Shown piece by piece: positions 1 to 10,839 of a stretch of 64,000 nucleotides of DNA. Made by a program: the position numbers and the translations under genes. The DNA is from Micrasema longulum (lineage: Eukaryota; Arthropoda; Insecta; Trichoptera; Brachycentridae). The notes beneath the pieces were generated by a model. The model did no database searches and had not been told where the DNA came from. It saw only the letters and a list, made by a program, of their open reading frames with translations. The stretch lies in NCBI GenBank assembly GCA_022494885.1, contig JAGVSM010002363.1, forward strand, positions 38,811-102,810, written 5' to 3'. Within the stretch, counting starts at the first letter, position 1; each line of letters opens with the position of its first letter.

Positions 1-130
1 ATTCATCATTGTCATCATGTAAACCAAATGCAGCATATATTGATCCTCTGTTAACTGAAGGTAAGATGATTGGTCCTACGCTTCAGGTGCCGGTCCAGGA
101 ACAATGAAATATTGCAGTATAAAAACATTT
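1..130 (-). mobile_element. SINE S1, body fragment cut by window edge
   Basis: Reverse-strand piece of the commonest SINE of the window. It shows the conserved body boxes: an ATG-rich tail (tcatcattgtcatc), the tgcag box, the gaaggtaagatgat box and ccggtccaggaacaatgaaat. These appear in the same order in full copies at 15.3, 23.0 and 24.6 kb. The tRNA-like head is missing. Confidence 0.75.
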
Positions 131-365
131 AAATCAATATATTTACGAACCTAAAATGCATCTTATATTTATATATTTACTACTTTTCTTCTATATTTCA
201 CTGTTTTACTATATTTTTATTTATTTTCATGAACTATACATTTCTTTTATTAAGTTTAACCATAACAATTAACTATGTTTTCTTTTAATAAAATTTAACT
301 TTATATTGATCTTTAATTTTGTACACATTGGCTCCGGCCGTTAGTTATAACAATAAATAAATATT

Positions 366-446
366 TGATGCTCAATTTCCCAGGAATCACACCCAGGATT
401 TTAAGAATGGTAGGCGATTGCGTCAACCACTACACAACATGGCGGA
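366..446 (-). mobile_element. SINE S1, tRNA-like head fragment
   Basis: A reverse-strand tRNA-like head. Read on the minus strand it has a degraded A box (gtggttgacgcaatcg) and a B box with the gattcctggg context. It is separated from the body fragment at 1-130 by about 240 bp of AT-rich sequence, so it is either a second copy or one interrupted copy. Confidence 0.6.
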
Positions 447-550
447 CTTATATCCACACGATTTCGTAATTCAGGACCTTTTTGAGAGCAGCCATCTTAC
501 ACCAGATTATATTTCACACACAGAACTGAATTCTTCATTCGCTTGGATCC

Positions 551-1090
551 AGAGTACTTAGTTATTTTCGACGATGTATTTCTTTGAACGTTTGAAACAT
601 TAAAAAGATACGAGAATAGTATACGAACGTTTAATCAAATCGGAAGTCGTAACTCTACATATTTCTATCTTCAGCGCTTTAATATCGGCACTGATCTGTT
701 TTATTTGCGACAGTTTTAGGATACTGAAAAAATATTTTCCAGTGGTTGCGTTAGAATTTGCTTTAATATCAGCACTGATCTGTTTTATTTGCGACAGTTT
801 AAGGATACTGAAAAAATATTTTTAGACAGGGCAGAGTACTTAGTTATTTTCGACGATGTATTTCTTTGAACGTTTGAAACATTAAAAAGATACGAGAATA
901 GTATACGAACGTTTAATCAAATCGGAAGTCGTAACTCTACATATTTCTATCTTCAGCGCTTTAATATCAGCACTGATCTGTTTTTTTTTTGCGACAGTTT
1001 TAGGATACTGAAAAAATATTTTTAGACAGGGCTTGCGTGGTCTTTTCCAGTGGAAAAAAAAGTTTCCAGTGGTTGCGTTAGAATTTGCTA
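551..1090. repeat. recent 282-bp tandem duplication with a smaller nested repeat
   Basis: The stretch starting agagtacttagttatttt at 551 recurs at 833 and is almost identical for about 190 bp. A sub-block (tttaatatcRgcactgatct ... ggatactgaaaaaatatt) occurs three times, near 678, 761 and 958. The tract gttgcgttagaatttgct occurs near 746 and 1072. The near identity implies recent duplication. No coding frame runs through it. Confidence 0.9.
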
Positions 1091-1194
1091 GTCAAATTGT
1101 ATGTAAACATGAATCACAACAAAGCAAAACTACTGTTATTTTAATTCATTAATATTTTATGTCTTAAACGGAATTTAGTAAAATAAAATCTTAT

Positions 1195-1515
1195 TTTCGG
1201 TTTATCTGATCATGCCACGTCTTTCTTTATCGTCCTCGTCCTAAGTTATCATTCGTTCTCGAAATACATAATACATATATTTTATCATTCTTTCGTTTTA
1301 AATTCGTTCTCTATGACAAAACTATCTTAGTGACCCTTTGTTACTATGATCAATTATACATGTCTTCGATTTGCACTCTCGCCTGGTTCCATCATCGTAA
1401 CCCTATCATATATTTATTTCTTACACATTCATCTAAAAGACCGCATTTTGACCGCCTCTACTCTGCTTTCATCCTTCCTCTGCCAGTTCTATGTTTCACT
1501 TCCATACACAAGTGC
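1195..1515 (-). pseudogene. LINE-J 3' coding remnant, degraded
   Basis: Read on the minus strand it gives RSLR*FCHRE, matching the RSLRWFGHVER motif of the better copy at 27.5 kb with the tryptophan codon turned into a stop. The boxes gatcatgccacgtctt and tttcatccttcctctgcca also match that copy. The motif is typical of the C-terminal tail of RTE/Jockey-like endonuclease-reverse transcriptase polyproteins in arthropods. It is not functional. Confidence 0.75.
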
Positions 1516-1739
1516 TTCTACTAAACAAATTTTAAAATAAAAATAACTACACACATAAATAGTGTAGCGAGAGATTTTTTTGAAAAATATATGTAAATCA
1601 AAACACGTAGTACTTGATATAATTGGTAAACATATTTTTTAAAATGTATTTCATTGCTTTATATTGTTTATTATTGTTATTTTTTTATTATTATTTTATT
1701 ATTTTTTTATTATATATTATACTATTTTATCTATGTTCA

Positions 1740-2130
1740 AGTTACATGTATTCTTGGCACATATATATATATATACTTTATATTTGTATAATGACGATTT
1801 TTAATTTCTTACACTTGATTAGCTTGGCATCTATAATTAAGTAGTTTTAGTTTTTATGTCATTGTTTTATTAGTAGAGTCCCGACTTAACACGGAATTTA
1901 CTAACAAGTCGGGACATAAAAAAACATAAAATTGTGTCTATGTAAAATTGTGTATTTTGTGCATTAAATAAAAAGTATAGGACTACTTATGCTTTCAAGA
2001 TAAAAAATCTCTATCTTAGAACAGGCTGAGCCATGTTAGATGGAGACTATCATAAACAGAGAATACTCCGTTTTCATTTTACATTAATTAGTTTTATATA
2101 GATTCTCTGCTATTAAGTATGGATACAATA
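1740..2130 (+). repeat. dispersed repeat R11, copy 1
   Basis: Two blocks, tgtattcttggcacatata at about 1748 and aacaggctgagccatgttag at about 2021, recur in the same order at 60.2-61.0 kb. Between them lies a 10-bp perfect stem (gtcccgactt at 1878-1887, aagtcgggac at 1906-1915) that the other copy lacks. No coding frame is seen. It may be a LINE 3' end or a non-autonomous element. Confidence 0.7.
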
Positions 2131-2139
2131 TTTTTGCAA

Positions 2140-4110
2140 TAAATTTATAAAATAAAAATAAACAAATAAATAAAACTAGTCAAGCTTCGATTGACATATT
2201 TTTATTAGCAATTACCGTGCTTAGTACACTGTTTTTTGTTGTTGCCCGCATTTACCCTTCTTTCAACATCTTTTTTTACTTTTCAGAATACATAAATTCT
2301 TTTACACGTTTACGTAATGATTCGATGAAAGTTGCGTGTCTATTATTTAATTAATTATTTTAACGAGCGTATCTTTCGTCATATAATTTTACAAAATGCG
2401 TCCATCATCGTTCGATATTTGATCGTAATTGGCTCCCCTATTTGAGGATTTAATGAATTGTGAGAACGCGGGAACATCAATGACATCCCGGCTGACTGGT
2501 CCTATGGTAAATATACTAACAGTTCAGTAGCTTTGTGTGGTCATTCCGTTACCACATATATACAACATCAGCATATTATGTCTCTACATCTACATAGGTA
2601 TACTTGATACTGAAACAGGATTTCTAGCATGTTTCTAGCATGTTCTAGAAGGTTTCGTATTGATTGACTTGTTATATGATTCTACTAATAATCGTTTACT
2701 TATCTTTAAATAATGTTTTCATATCAAAATAAGAAATCTTTTTAACACGAAAATGGAGGTTTAGGCTACAGTTCATAATATCAGTTACATTAAAAAGAAT
2801 ATTCAAAATGAAAAAAAAAGTTCAATAATTTATACATTTTTACAAAAACTTGTAAAATGGATTATGTGAAAGAAATAGGATAAACAAACGTTTTTCGCGT
2901 GTTGACAAAAAAGCATTTTTTTTAAATTTTCTTCAAATTATTTTAATAGAAATATCATAATTGGTCTTATGTAAATTTTTCAATGTGAAAAATATAATAA
3001 CGCCAGTATGATAGAAAATTAACAACTTTGTGTTGACACTGAAATAACTCTACATCTTTAAAATTATTATGAACATAATATTATTACGATTCTTGCATTT
3101 AAGCGCATTGATATTTACAAGACATATGGAAAAAAATATTATTTGCAGGAGATTTGTTATAATACAAACATATTTTTCAATAATATTTAGGTTTCTAAGT
3201 CAACAGAAAAGAAGAAATTATTTTAAGGAGGAAATACTATTTTAAGTAATCGCTTTTCACGTATACTTATTATTTACAATGTGCAATTTGTAGAAACCGA
3301 TTATTAATTCTTAAATGTTCAACTGGATGAAAATATAGAACTGCCGGTTTTTCTTATAAAATAAAACATCTCTGTAAAAGATATTAAGTATTGAATTCAG
3401 CACCTTCTACAGTAAAGATACTTTTAAAATATTGTTAAAAAAACTATATTTAAAAACAGAAGCGAGGGCACGTCAAAAATAGTTTGCCAGTTTTTGATCG
3501 AAGTTGATGATATCATGTTTCTGTGGACGTTTTTCTGTCCAAAAAAGCTTTCGTAACTCCTTCTACACGTTTCGTTCCAATCTTTTCACGAAATCACGTT
3601 GATAAACATATTTCAGTGCAGCGACCACCCAAAGTGAACTTTGTAGTTCGCGGTATTGAATAATTCATACTTAGCACTTTCAGTTGTCAGCATTTTCCGC
3701 CTAGTATCTCGTATCATTATCTCCCCGTACTGTCATTTTTTCTCCTTTCTCACGGCCACTCACTCGAACACGTCCTCAATCCTCACAGACGAAGCTGGTA
3801 GAGGCGAGAGGAAATTTAAGATGATTTCGACTCCAAACATATTGTAATATAATATGGACTGTCTAGCGCGTTTAACGAATGCAACGTGATATGTTATGGA
3901 TTTTAATATCACTATAATCGCAAACTGTTTTTAACGTATCTTTAAAAAACTTAAAAAGATTTGAAGATAGGTATAATGTAAATTGTAGTTTAGTGATATG
4001 TTTGAAAATGAAAATGTTTTTTTTTTTAATAAATAAAACTACTGCACTCTGTGTATGTAATAATTTATGTATAAAGTTAATACGCCCAAGGGGCATTTAC
4101 AAAAAATATA
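2140..4110. other. AT-rich stretch without recognisable features
   Basis: No frame, repeat partner or structural RNA was recognised over this stretch. The only local oddity is a short tandem tttctagcatgtttctagca near 2620. The short frame at 3656-3847 has no recognisable motif. Confidence 0.5.
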
Positions 4111-4112
4111 CA

Positions 4113-4290
4113 GGTAAGTACAAATATAGTAAGTAATAATTTAAAAAATAAACAACGCTTTTTTGTAAATATTATGTAGAAACAATAAAAAGCATATTGC
4201 TATGCAAAATAAAAAGTGAAACTTTACATAACAAAAAAGAAAAAAATATGGAAATAAGAAAAGTAATTGAATTAAAAAGCAAATTTTAAA
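4113..4290. repeat. dispersed repeat R10, copy 1
   Basis: The run agtaagtaataatttaaaaa ... gtgaaactttacata ... gaattaaaaagcaaatttta is repeated, with scattered differences, at 22702-22890 in the same orientation. It is purely AT-rich and non-coding. Confidence 0.75.
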
Positions 4291-4299
4291 AAACTTATA

Positions 4300-5285
4300 A
4301 AAAATTTAAACAAACAAATATATATAAATATTCATACATACGTATAAAAAAATGGTATTAACAAATTAATGCTAAAAACAAATAATAAAAATTAGTTAAC
4401 AATAAGTATATATAACATAATAATATAATATCTGGTACAAAAAAATATTTGATACAATAATTTCAGAAAAATATAGGATAATAATATCAAAAACAGAGAA
4501 AAGATTTTTTTTTCATACAATTTTTTTTTTGTATAATACATAAAAATACACTTTCTACAGAGGTAAAGAAACATTTTTCACAATAATACTACAATAAAGT
4601 TGTTTTATTATTATTATAATTATGAATTTCCACAAAGTTAGTGCTTCAAATACAAATTAAATATATTTTGTCTTACAAAACATTGTTTTAGAAAGCCTGT
4701 ATTAGTGCAACTCTGCGAAAAGTGTCAAGAATTGAAAAAAATTGCATGTTCAAACATCGACAGAATGATCAATGTTACATATTATGTTAAATGATTTGAT
4801 TAAGTTGGAAGCTAAACCAGCTGATGACACGTCATAAGCACTGAATTCCTTTACTTTTATATCCCTTCGTAAAAATATTCTTCATGGCTTTTGTAGGTAA
4901 TACCCATAAGAATTGGTATATTTTGACATTTTAGAACTTATTTGTATTTATTTTAACTCTGCAGACAGTAAAAACAACCCAATTCGTACAACTTATAAAT
5001 TGATTGAAATTATTACTGACCTCTTTATTTATATTTCTTTTTTGGTACATGTTTTTATATAATATGTTTTTGATAAAAAAAAATGCAAATGACGTTTCAT
5101 TCCTTTTAAATGTCTTCTTTTACTTCATACTTGCTATTCGTGTTGTCATTTTTATTGCATTTTTTTGATGACCTACTTCATTCATTATCGTAACAACGAA
5201 TACTCGTTTTTATGTATATACATGAAACGAATTTAGTATTATAATTATAGTATTTATAATAAATGAGGTCTTCCGAATCAATTAA
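4300..5285. other. AT-rich stretch with a small R9 terminus
   Basis: Mostly simple AT-rich DNA. At 4628-4660 the reverse complement of the R9 end (cacaaagttagtgcttcaaa) is visible, shared with copies near 40.67, 53.5, 54.65 and 63.8 kb. Nothing else is supported. Confidence 0.5.
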
Positions 5286-5440
5286 AGAGAATTTAGTTAA
5301 TTATTTATTTATTAACATACAAATTCATACATATTAAAAAAAAACAAAACAATAATAACGTATCCCAAATTCTATGAGGCCAAGGGCCCTCTGTTGAGTT
5401 GGGATAAAACATAATGGAAAGTGGAAGCACGTACATAATT
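5286..5440 (-). mobile_element. LINE-D 3' end
   Basis: Reverse-strand 3' tail. An AAATAAATAA-type end is followed by tcccaaattctatgaggcca, which recurs on the plus strand at 26.88 kb (cttatagagttagggata) and at 41.4 kb (cctcatagagtttggaata). Three shared tails with no coding part indicate 5'-truncated LINE insertions. Confidence 0.65.
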
Positions 5441-5460
5441 AAATAAATATTTTTACATAA

Positions 5461-5700
5461 ACATACATGTATTTAAAACATTTAAGTTTGTAAGTGAAAA
5501 TTCTTGATGGAAGTTCATTGTTATTTATTATATAAATAAAAGACGAGTGATACTTTAATCCACAAATTTGGAATATCCAGTTACCGGTTTCATCGCTTTC
5601 GCGACATCTTCGAGACTGGTATCTTAATTAAGGAGTTCAATGTATTTATACAAAACAGAGGTAAGGATAGATAATTCAAAATCATGTGAAAGTAAATTTA
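5461..5700 (-). mobile_element. foldback family F1, single arm with ribozyme-like core
   Basis: A minus-strand copy of the repeat found as a head-to-head pair at 32.0-32.5 kb. It shares the blocks agttcaatgtatttataca, gacgagtgatacttt and ttcttgatggaagttcattg. It contains the best-preserved stem I of the hammerhead-like motif annotated at 5577-5619. Non-coding. Confidence 0.85.
5577..5619 (-). ncRNA. hammerhead-ribozyme-like motif (F1)
   Basis: On the minus strand the order is: stem I CCAGT; box CUCGAAGA, which is CUGANGA plus one base; stem II UCGC-gaaa-GCGA; one U; GAAA; a minimal stem III C-cg-G; cleavage-type triplet GUA; and ACUGG closing stem I with five Watson-Crick pairs. This is the type I hammerhead plan with a very short stem III, as described for Penelope-like elements. 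The extra base in the first box may weaken or abolish activity. Fold seen in sequence; activity inferred. Confidence 0.6.
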
Positions 5701-5824
5701 AAAAATATATTTTTATTATGACGTACACAATCATTGCTAAGATGTTGAGCCTAACTAGAGCAAAAAAATCAAACCACATCCTTGAAATCGTGAAGGTTTA
5801 AAAGCGATTTTTGCGATACTCGTA

Positions 5825-5915
5825 TGTTATTTATTTAACTTTTTGTACATAATGTTATTTGTACATTGGCGGGCTTATTGCCAAATGGCAATTTCTTCCA
5901 ACCAACCAACCAATA
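5825..5915 (-). mobile_element. LINE-E 3' end
   Basis: Read on the minus strand: ggaagaaattgccatttggc, then aagcccgcc and an AAATAAATAA-type terminus. The same terminus occurs at 23.98-24.06, 32.6, 46.5 and 52.2 kb. Only the untranslated tail is present here. Confidence 0.65.
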
Positions 5916-6093
5916 ATATTAAAGTTTTATTTTTATAATTCAAGTTACAGAACATATTCAATAGAAAAGAAAGATTAAAAAGCTAAAGACATATAAAAAT
6001 AGAAATAAACGTATTTATTTATAAATTAACTTAAATCAAAACTATTACTCAATGGGAAAAAGGAAAAAATAGTAAAAAGGAAAGGAGGAGAGA

Positions 6094-6217
6094 TTAAGGA
6101 AGAGAAAGGAAATGTTTCTTCAGACGTGATTTAAACAGAGATAATGTAGTAACATCTTTGATGGTGGATGGGAGAAGATTCCACAGTCGAGCTGCATGGA
6201 CACTATATGAGTTAAAG
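6094..6217 (-). pseudogene. LINE-F reverse-transcriptase C-terminus
   Basis: A clean 41-codon minus-strand frame ending in TAA. It contains YSVHAARLWNLLPSTIK followed by LFKSRLKKHFL. The pattern 'hAaRLWNxLP ... FKsrLKxxL' is the usual last segment of insect LINE ORF2. No ATG and no upstream domain are present, so this is a 5'-truncated insertion. A triplicated gttaaagaaa block (6211-6240) abuts its 5' side. Confidence 0.8.
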
Positions 6218-6654
6218 AAAGTTAAAGAAAGTTAAAGAAAGTAATATTTATCCATTATTGAATCCATCATTATTTCTAGCAGGGATGCTGAATTACAAAA
6301 CCCTCGAATCTCGTCTTCAATTTTTCATAGGAAACACTTCTGTAAGCTGATTTCTGGAAGTATATAATATAATCAAAATCTACTGAAAGACATCAGTTTG
6401 TACTTTGTTCCCAATAACTATAATAACTAGTCAGAATTCAGATATCAATATAGCAATTCGCTTGCTGGATACGGCTTCTGCGGATATTATGGATCTATTT
6501 TTCTGTGCCTATCTGCAGTTTAGAAGCTTTCTGATTTTAATACATTAACTTCCATATATTTACAGTTTGCATTACGCGTTGGGTTAAACAGCCCGTAAAG
6601 TCATGCAGACTACAATTGTCAAGTAAATAAATAAATATAAGGAGACCAAGGAAC

Positions 6655-7045
6655 CAGGACATTTAACTCTTATAAAGAGGTCTCTCTTACATCCATGCTT
6701 TCTTTTACAGAGGTCTTCAAACAAACTAACTAAAATTCCTATTCCTGTAATGTATATACTACTGTGTACATTGGTACAGAAGGTACAAGAAAACGAAAGT
6801 ATATGACATATCTACGTATTAGGTAAAGTTCACGTGCACAAGCAGTGACGCTGCGGCTACATCTACAAACTAAGCGCTCTTTTTTAGAGGTCACGGTTTT
6901 GGCACTCTTTTATAAAAAGGTCAGTTCAGATAGCACGACTCTCTTATATAGAGATTTTTTCGCTCTTTTTTACGGACGTTTTCAGGTATAAAATCACGGG
7001 ACCTTAAAGCCAGCTCTCTTTTAAAGAGGTTCCTCTTTTATCCAG
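6655..7045. repeat. cluster of short CTCTT..AGAGGT motifs
   Basis: Variants of an imperfect palindrome recur about six times in 390 bp: actcttataaagaggtctct (6668), cttttacagaggtct (about 6702), ctcttttttagaggtca (about 6877), ctcttttataaaaaggtca (about 6905), ctctcttatatagag (about 6940) and ctctcttttaaagaggttcc (7014). No protein frame explains them. They may be a decayed tandem array or clustered binding sites. Confidence 0.5.
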
Positions 7046-7269
7046 GTTTGACTGTAATATGTTTTTAGTATGAGCGAGGCCAATTCGAAATGAGCGAAAT
7101 CTATTTTTGGCATTGTCCGGGCGGATGAAGAATACTGTTCTATGAGTAAAATCCTTAGATAAAGATACAATATATTTAATTTTACCATGCAGTAGCATAT
7201 GCACCATCGGATGCAAATAAGGGTTTGATGATGATGATGACCAAAACCGATAAGAAGACCGAGGTGGGA

Positions 7270-7506
7270 GTGTTTTCACCGTGGTGTAGTGGTCAGCGCG
7301 TTTTCCTATCATGCGTAAGGTCCCGGGTTCGATTCATAACACGGAATAAAAGGTGCTTTTAGATTATAATATTTTATAGTCCCTGGACTGGCACTTGAAG
7401 CATGAGGCTGATTATCTTACGATCATGTAACAAAAAAGATATGCTGCAATTAGTGTACCAATTAAGCGCCCTATGTACAATTAGGTACGGAAAGGTAATG
7501 AAGATG
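7270..7506 (+). mobile_element. SINE S1, near full length
   Basis: The tRNA-like head is recognisable: A box region gtggtgtagtggtcagcgcg and B box gggttcgattc. The body tagtccctggactggcac and the 3' part accaattaagcgccctatg follow. RNA polymerase III would read it from the internal boxes. The head is slightly degraded (cataacacgg in place of ccgacgggg). Confidence 0.85.
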
Positions 7507-7586
7507 ATCATTGTCTAGAATTGAATTTTACAATAACGGTAAATTTGTATGCATTCATTAAGATATAATCAAGGTATATTAATTAA

Positions 7587-7802
7587 GGTATAATTGATAT
7601 TCCATCATTACTAAGACAAATAAAATTCCATATTCCGACTCGAAGGTTGAGAAACAATGAAGTACTATTCATCGATCAGCATAGAATAAACTATGGCCTT
7701 AATTCTCCAATGACCTTTCTTTGTCGTATTGTTAACTCAAGACAAGATCTGGACATTTTTGGTTTAAGTTTACAACGATTTAAACGAGCACTAAATAAAT
7801 AA
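7587..7802 (+). pseudogene. LINE-A-like reverse-transcriptase C-terminus
   Basis: An uninterrupted 71-codon frame plus TAA. Motifs in order are GIIDIPSLLRQIKFHIPTR, then DQHRINYGLNSPMTFLCR, then DLDIFGLSLQRFKRAL. The 'iNyglNSP' and 'DIFG' blocks match the LINE-A copies at 18.2 and 51.5 kb and are the usual end of insect non-LTR ORF2 proteins. A 3' untranslated tail with repeated aataaataaa follows to about 7938. The 5' part is missing. Confidence 0.85.
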
Positions 7803-7938
7803 TCCAGATCTTGTCTTGATGTCCCTTATGTTAGTCAATGTTTCTTTTCTTTTTTTAAATGTGTTTAACTACTCTTATATTGTAATATTAATACCATATG
7901 AATTGAATAAATGGACAATGTCCATTAATAAATAAAGA
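7803..7938 (+). mobile_element. 3' UTR and tail of LINE-A-like copy
   Basis: Follows the stop codon directly and ends in tggacaatgtccattaataa plus an AAATAAAG tail. The first 16 bases after the stop region (tccagatcttgtcttg, about 7803-7818) are the exact reverse complement of caagacaagatctgga inside the coding part (about 7739-7754). Confidence 0.7.
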
Positions 7939-8669
7939 TGTATTGTGCATGTTAAATTACAAGTTTTATGATTTTGAATATTTCATCCCGTCAATGTCGG
8001 ATAAACAACTTAGTTAATTGTGTCCACTATTAAAATGTTTATTCGGTAGAACACGTATTACATTACAGTTTAATATTACAACATTTGAAGCAATAAAATG
8101 GTTTCCGAACTTGTTTTGACCACAAACATTATGGCCGAGTCTGGCTACGAGTATACTGGTGATTAGACGTTAACAAAAAGCCGTAGAAGAAATACATAAT
8201 AAACTGTTTGCCCAAAGCGACTGAATACTTTGAACTACTGTTCTGGACGAAGGATTTAATGAACACGTAAGAATACTGAGACCTGAGCCTTATTCATGTC
8301 GGACGTAATAACAGGCTCGGGCATATTTATGTTCCTATGGACAAACCAAATCGTACCCTAGATAAATTGTCTTCATAAAATTTCAACGTTACCCAGTAGG
8401 ACTAGCTCATTTAAAATTTGTATCAAAACATTAAATCGGTAATTGGATGTGTTTGTTAGAGTTCAATGAACTGATACCTGAAACAAAATTTTTAAAAATT
8501 ATTATTATATTTAATACGTTGATTATTTACTTTATTTTATTTGAGATTTTTACAGCTGGTACGCAACACTATGAATATGTTGTCAATACTAGAGCCAATT
8601 TAAAATATCCATTGTTTAATACGTAATATTGATGTTTTTTGTTGATATTTTTTGATAAAACTCCATAGT

Positions 8670-9056
8670 TAATGATTATGATAAAATTATAAACTAACTT
8701 TGCAATGAAACTTCTTGGTTTAGTTTTACTTTTTATTATTTTGACCAACGAGCGCTTTCGCCTAAATAGGCATCTTCAAGACTGGTGAATTGTTTATAAC
8801 ATTTATAGTGTTTATACTATTTTTAACATATTTTGGAGATAAGATCAAATAAGTATTTTAACAGGGGACAGAAACATAAATACTTACTACTAGTTTGTCA
8901 AACAGTTCATTTTTAGGAGTTTTTGGACCGAAATTGGAATTAAGCTTTTATTATTTAAAAGGTGGGAAAAGCGCTCGTTGGTCAAAATAATAAAAAGCAA
9001 AACTAAACCAAGAAGTTTCATTGATAAGTTTATTTATAATTTTATCATAATCATTA
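8670..9056. mobile_element. inverted-repeat MITE with ~89-bp arms
   Basis: The arms 8670-8759 and 8968-9056 are near-perfect reverse complements. Shared blocks include taatgattatgataaaatta, gaaacttcttggtttagttt and ttgaccaacgagcgcttt. The roughly 208-bp spacer is non-coding. The left arm runs straight into a hairpin with TTGAAGA and GAAA boxes (see 8747-8786). Confidence 0.85.
8747..8786 (-). ncRNA. hammerhead-like core inside MITE
   Basis: Minus-strand order: ACCAGT, CUUGAAGA, a perfect stem II GCC-uauuua-GGC, GAAA, then GCGCUCG. It has the same box order as the F1 motif, but the GAAA box is followed by GCGC instead of CCGG and stem I cannot be closed. It is probably a relative that has lost, or never had, a catalytic fold. 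Confidence 0.4.
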
Positions 9057-9089
9057 ATAATACGTAGTTTAAAATGAGAGTTTACATAA

Positions 9090-9190
9090 TTTATTGTGTG
9101 TGTGCGGTGTTTGTTTTCGTGTGTGCGTATGTGCGAAAGTAAATCCGTGTGTAAATGTTTGTGTGAGGGTGCGTATGTGTGGTTACATAA
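9090..9190 (+). repeat. TG-rich low-complexity tract
   Basis: Irregular TGTG/TGCG runs (tgtgtgtgcggtgtttg and similar). Probably a decayed (TG)n microsatellite. Confidence 0.8.
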
Positions 9191-9387
9191 GTAAAATAAA
9201 AGTATGTATATTTGTAGGGAAGAGGGTATAGGAGAGGACTCGGTAAGAAATTCGCTGAAGTTTATTCCAATGGCGATAAAAATTGGGATGGATAGTTTAA
9301 TTAGAATTGTTATTTATTTTTTAGTTACATAAAAATACAATAAATTGATAGAGTTAATCGAATTGTTGAAAGTGAGAAATTATTAAG

Positions 9388-9450
9388 GTCTACCCTGTTA
9401 GGAATCGATCCCCAGACCTCTTGCACAGTACACGCTAACCACCAGGCGAA
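9388..9450 (-). mobile_element. SINE S1 head fragment
   Basis: Reverse-strand tRNA-like head: ggaatcgatccccagacctc corresponds to the B box and ctaaccaccaggcg to the A box. The body is absent. Confidence 0.65.
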
Positions 9451-9459
9451 TTAAGTATA

Positions 9460-10530
9460 AATAATAAATTAAGATTGATTTAAGAACTGTGTTACAGTAT
9501 GTCAATAGGCGCTATTTTTGCTTTCTATCTTGTAATCAGCAAATATAGTACGATTTTTATAAAAACGGTCACTGCACGGCTTTACTTAGGAATGTGATGG
9601 CTGCCGAATTGAATCCACAAATTGCCGATTTTAGTTCTGTAAATCGACTTTTCATATGAAAATGTTGAGCAACTCGTAAAAATCAAAAGTATTAACAAAA
9701 GCAAAATATATGACTGCAGCGAACTCAAAATTGCAAATACATATTGTAGTACTAATTTCGGAACCAATTGAAACTGCCCAAGTTAAGTTTTTACATTAAA
9801 TTATTATTATTGTGCATAAGTTACATAGCGCCGTTTCGAAAATAAATAGCCCTACCGCGCTTTACAAAAGTAATTCCATGCCTTACCGAATTCATTTGTC
9901 CTAAACTAGAATTCAATAAATTATTAAAGACTTTATGGTAGCAAAAAGTCAGGTGACCGTTTATAGCAAAATTATTGTATTAAGGATATTAAAGGTATAA
10001 AATAAATTATTTATAAAACGTTAATAATGTAGTGTCAGTTTGAACTTTATTGACATTTTTGAGCACTTAATTGAAATAAATTTCGCTAAAAGTGGATTAA
10101 ACGCACGGACAGCGACGAAAACTCTTTTGAATTAAAAAATATTTTTTTGTTTTTAAATAGTGATAAGTTGGAGATAATGTACTTCCTTGTAGTTAATGAA
10201 AAATTTTACAAATTTGATTTTCAAGTTTTGATTTATCAAGTCACATACGTAAAATAATTAATTTTACCATAAATAGTATTAAATTAAATTTGAACATAAC
10301 TATTTTGAAAATTTTGTTTATTAGGAGTAATAAGTAAAAAAAAACATCCAGTAACATCTCAAAGAGGTGGAAAAAACTACAATTATTAGCCTCTCAGATG
10401 AGGCTCAAAGGACTTTGTAATTGAGGCCCGAAGGGCCAAATAGCTGATACACAAAATGCTGGAATACTAGGGCTTACGGCCGAAATTGCTAGTAGCATAA
10501 ATCTAATACCTACCTACGTAAAATTATTTG
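9460..10530. other. AT-rich stretch without recognisable features
   Basis: A short local tract near 10395-10475 (cctcagatgaggctcaaagg and aggcccgaagggccaaatag) is slightly richer in GC and contains small palindromes. No family was recognised and no coding frame is supported. Confidence 0.45.
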
Positions 10531-10531
10531 T

Positions 10532-10830
10532 GTCTAGATGAATAAAGAACAGTTCTGTGTGTAAAACAGAAATATAACTCTGGAGTATTTTCATCTATGG
10601 GTACGGAAAGGTTATCCTGAAAAATGAAATCGAGTGGAGATAAGTTATATCTGCCTTCGATCCCTAGCGGGGTAAACGTGAAATATTTGTTTTAACGGTG
10701 ATTCTACGCTGCAATATTTTATTGTTCCTAGACTGGCACCTGAAGCGTAGGACCGATCACCTTGCCCTCACGTAACAAATGATCTAGAAACGATGCAATT
10801 GGAGTACGAATGCAGTGCCCTAATAATATG
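10532..10830 (+). mobile_element. SINE S1/S1b body, head degraded, 3' end replaced
   Basis: Begins with gaacagttctgtgtgtaaaa, a block that also precedes SINE copies at 52.6 kb and, reversed, at 58.6 kb. The B-box region ccttcgatccctagcggggt and the body gttcctagactggcacctga follow. After cagtgcccta the usual 3' end is missing and unrelated GC-rich sequence begins, so something inserted or recombined at about 10825. Confidence 0.75.
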
Positions 10831-10839
10831 ATGAAAGTT

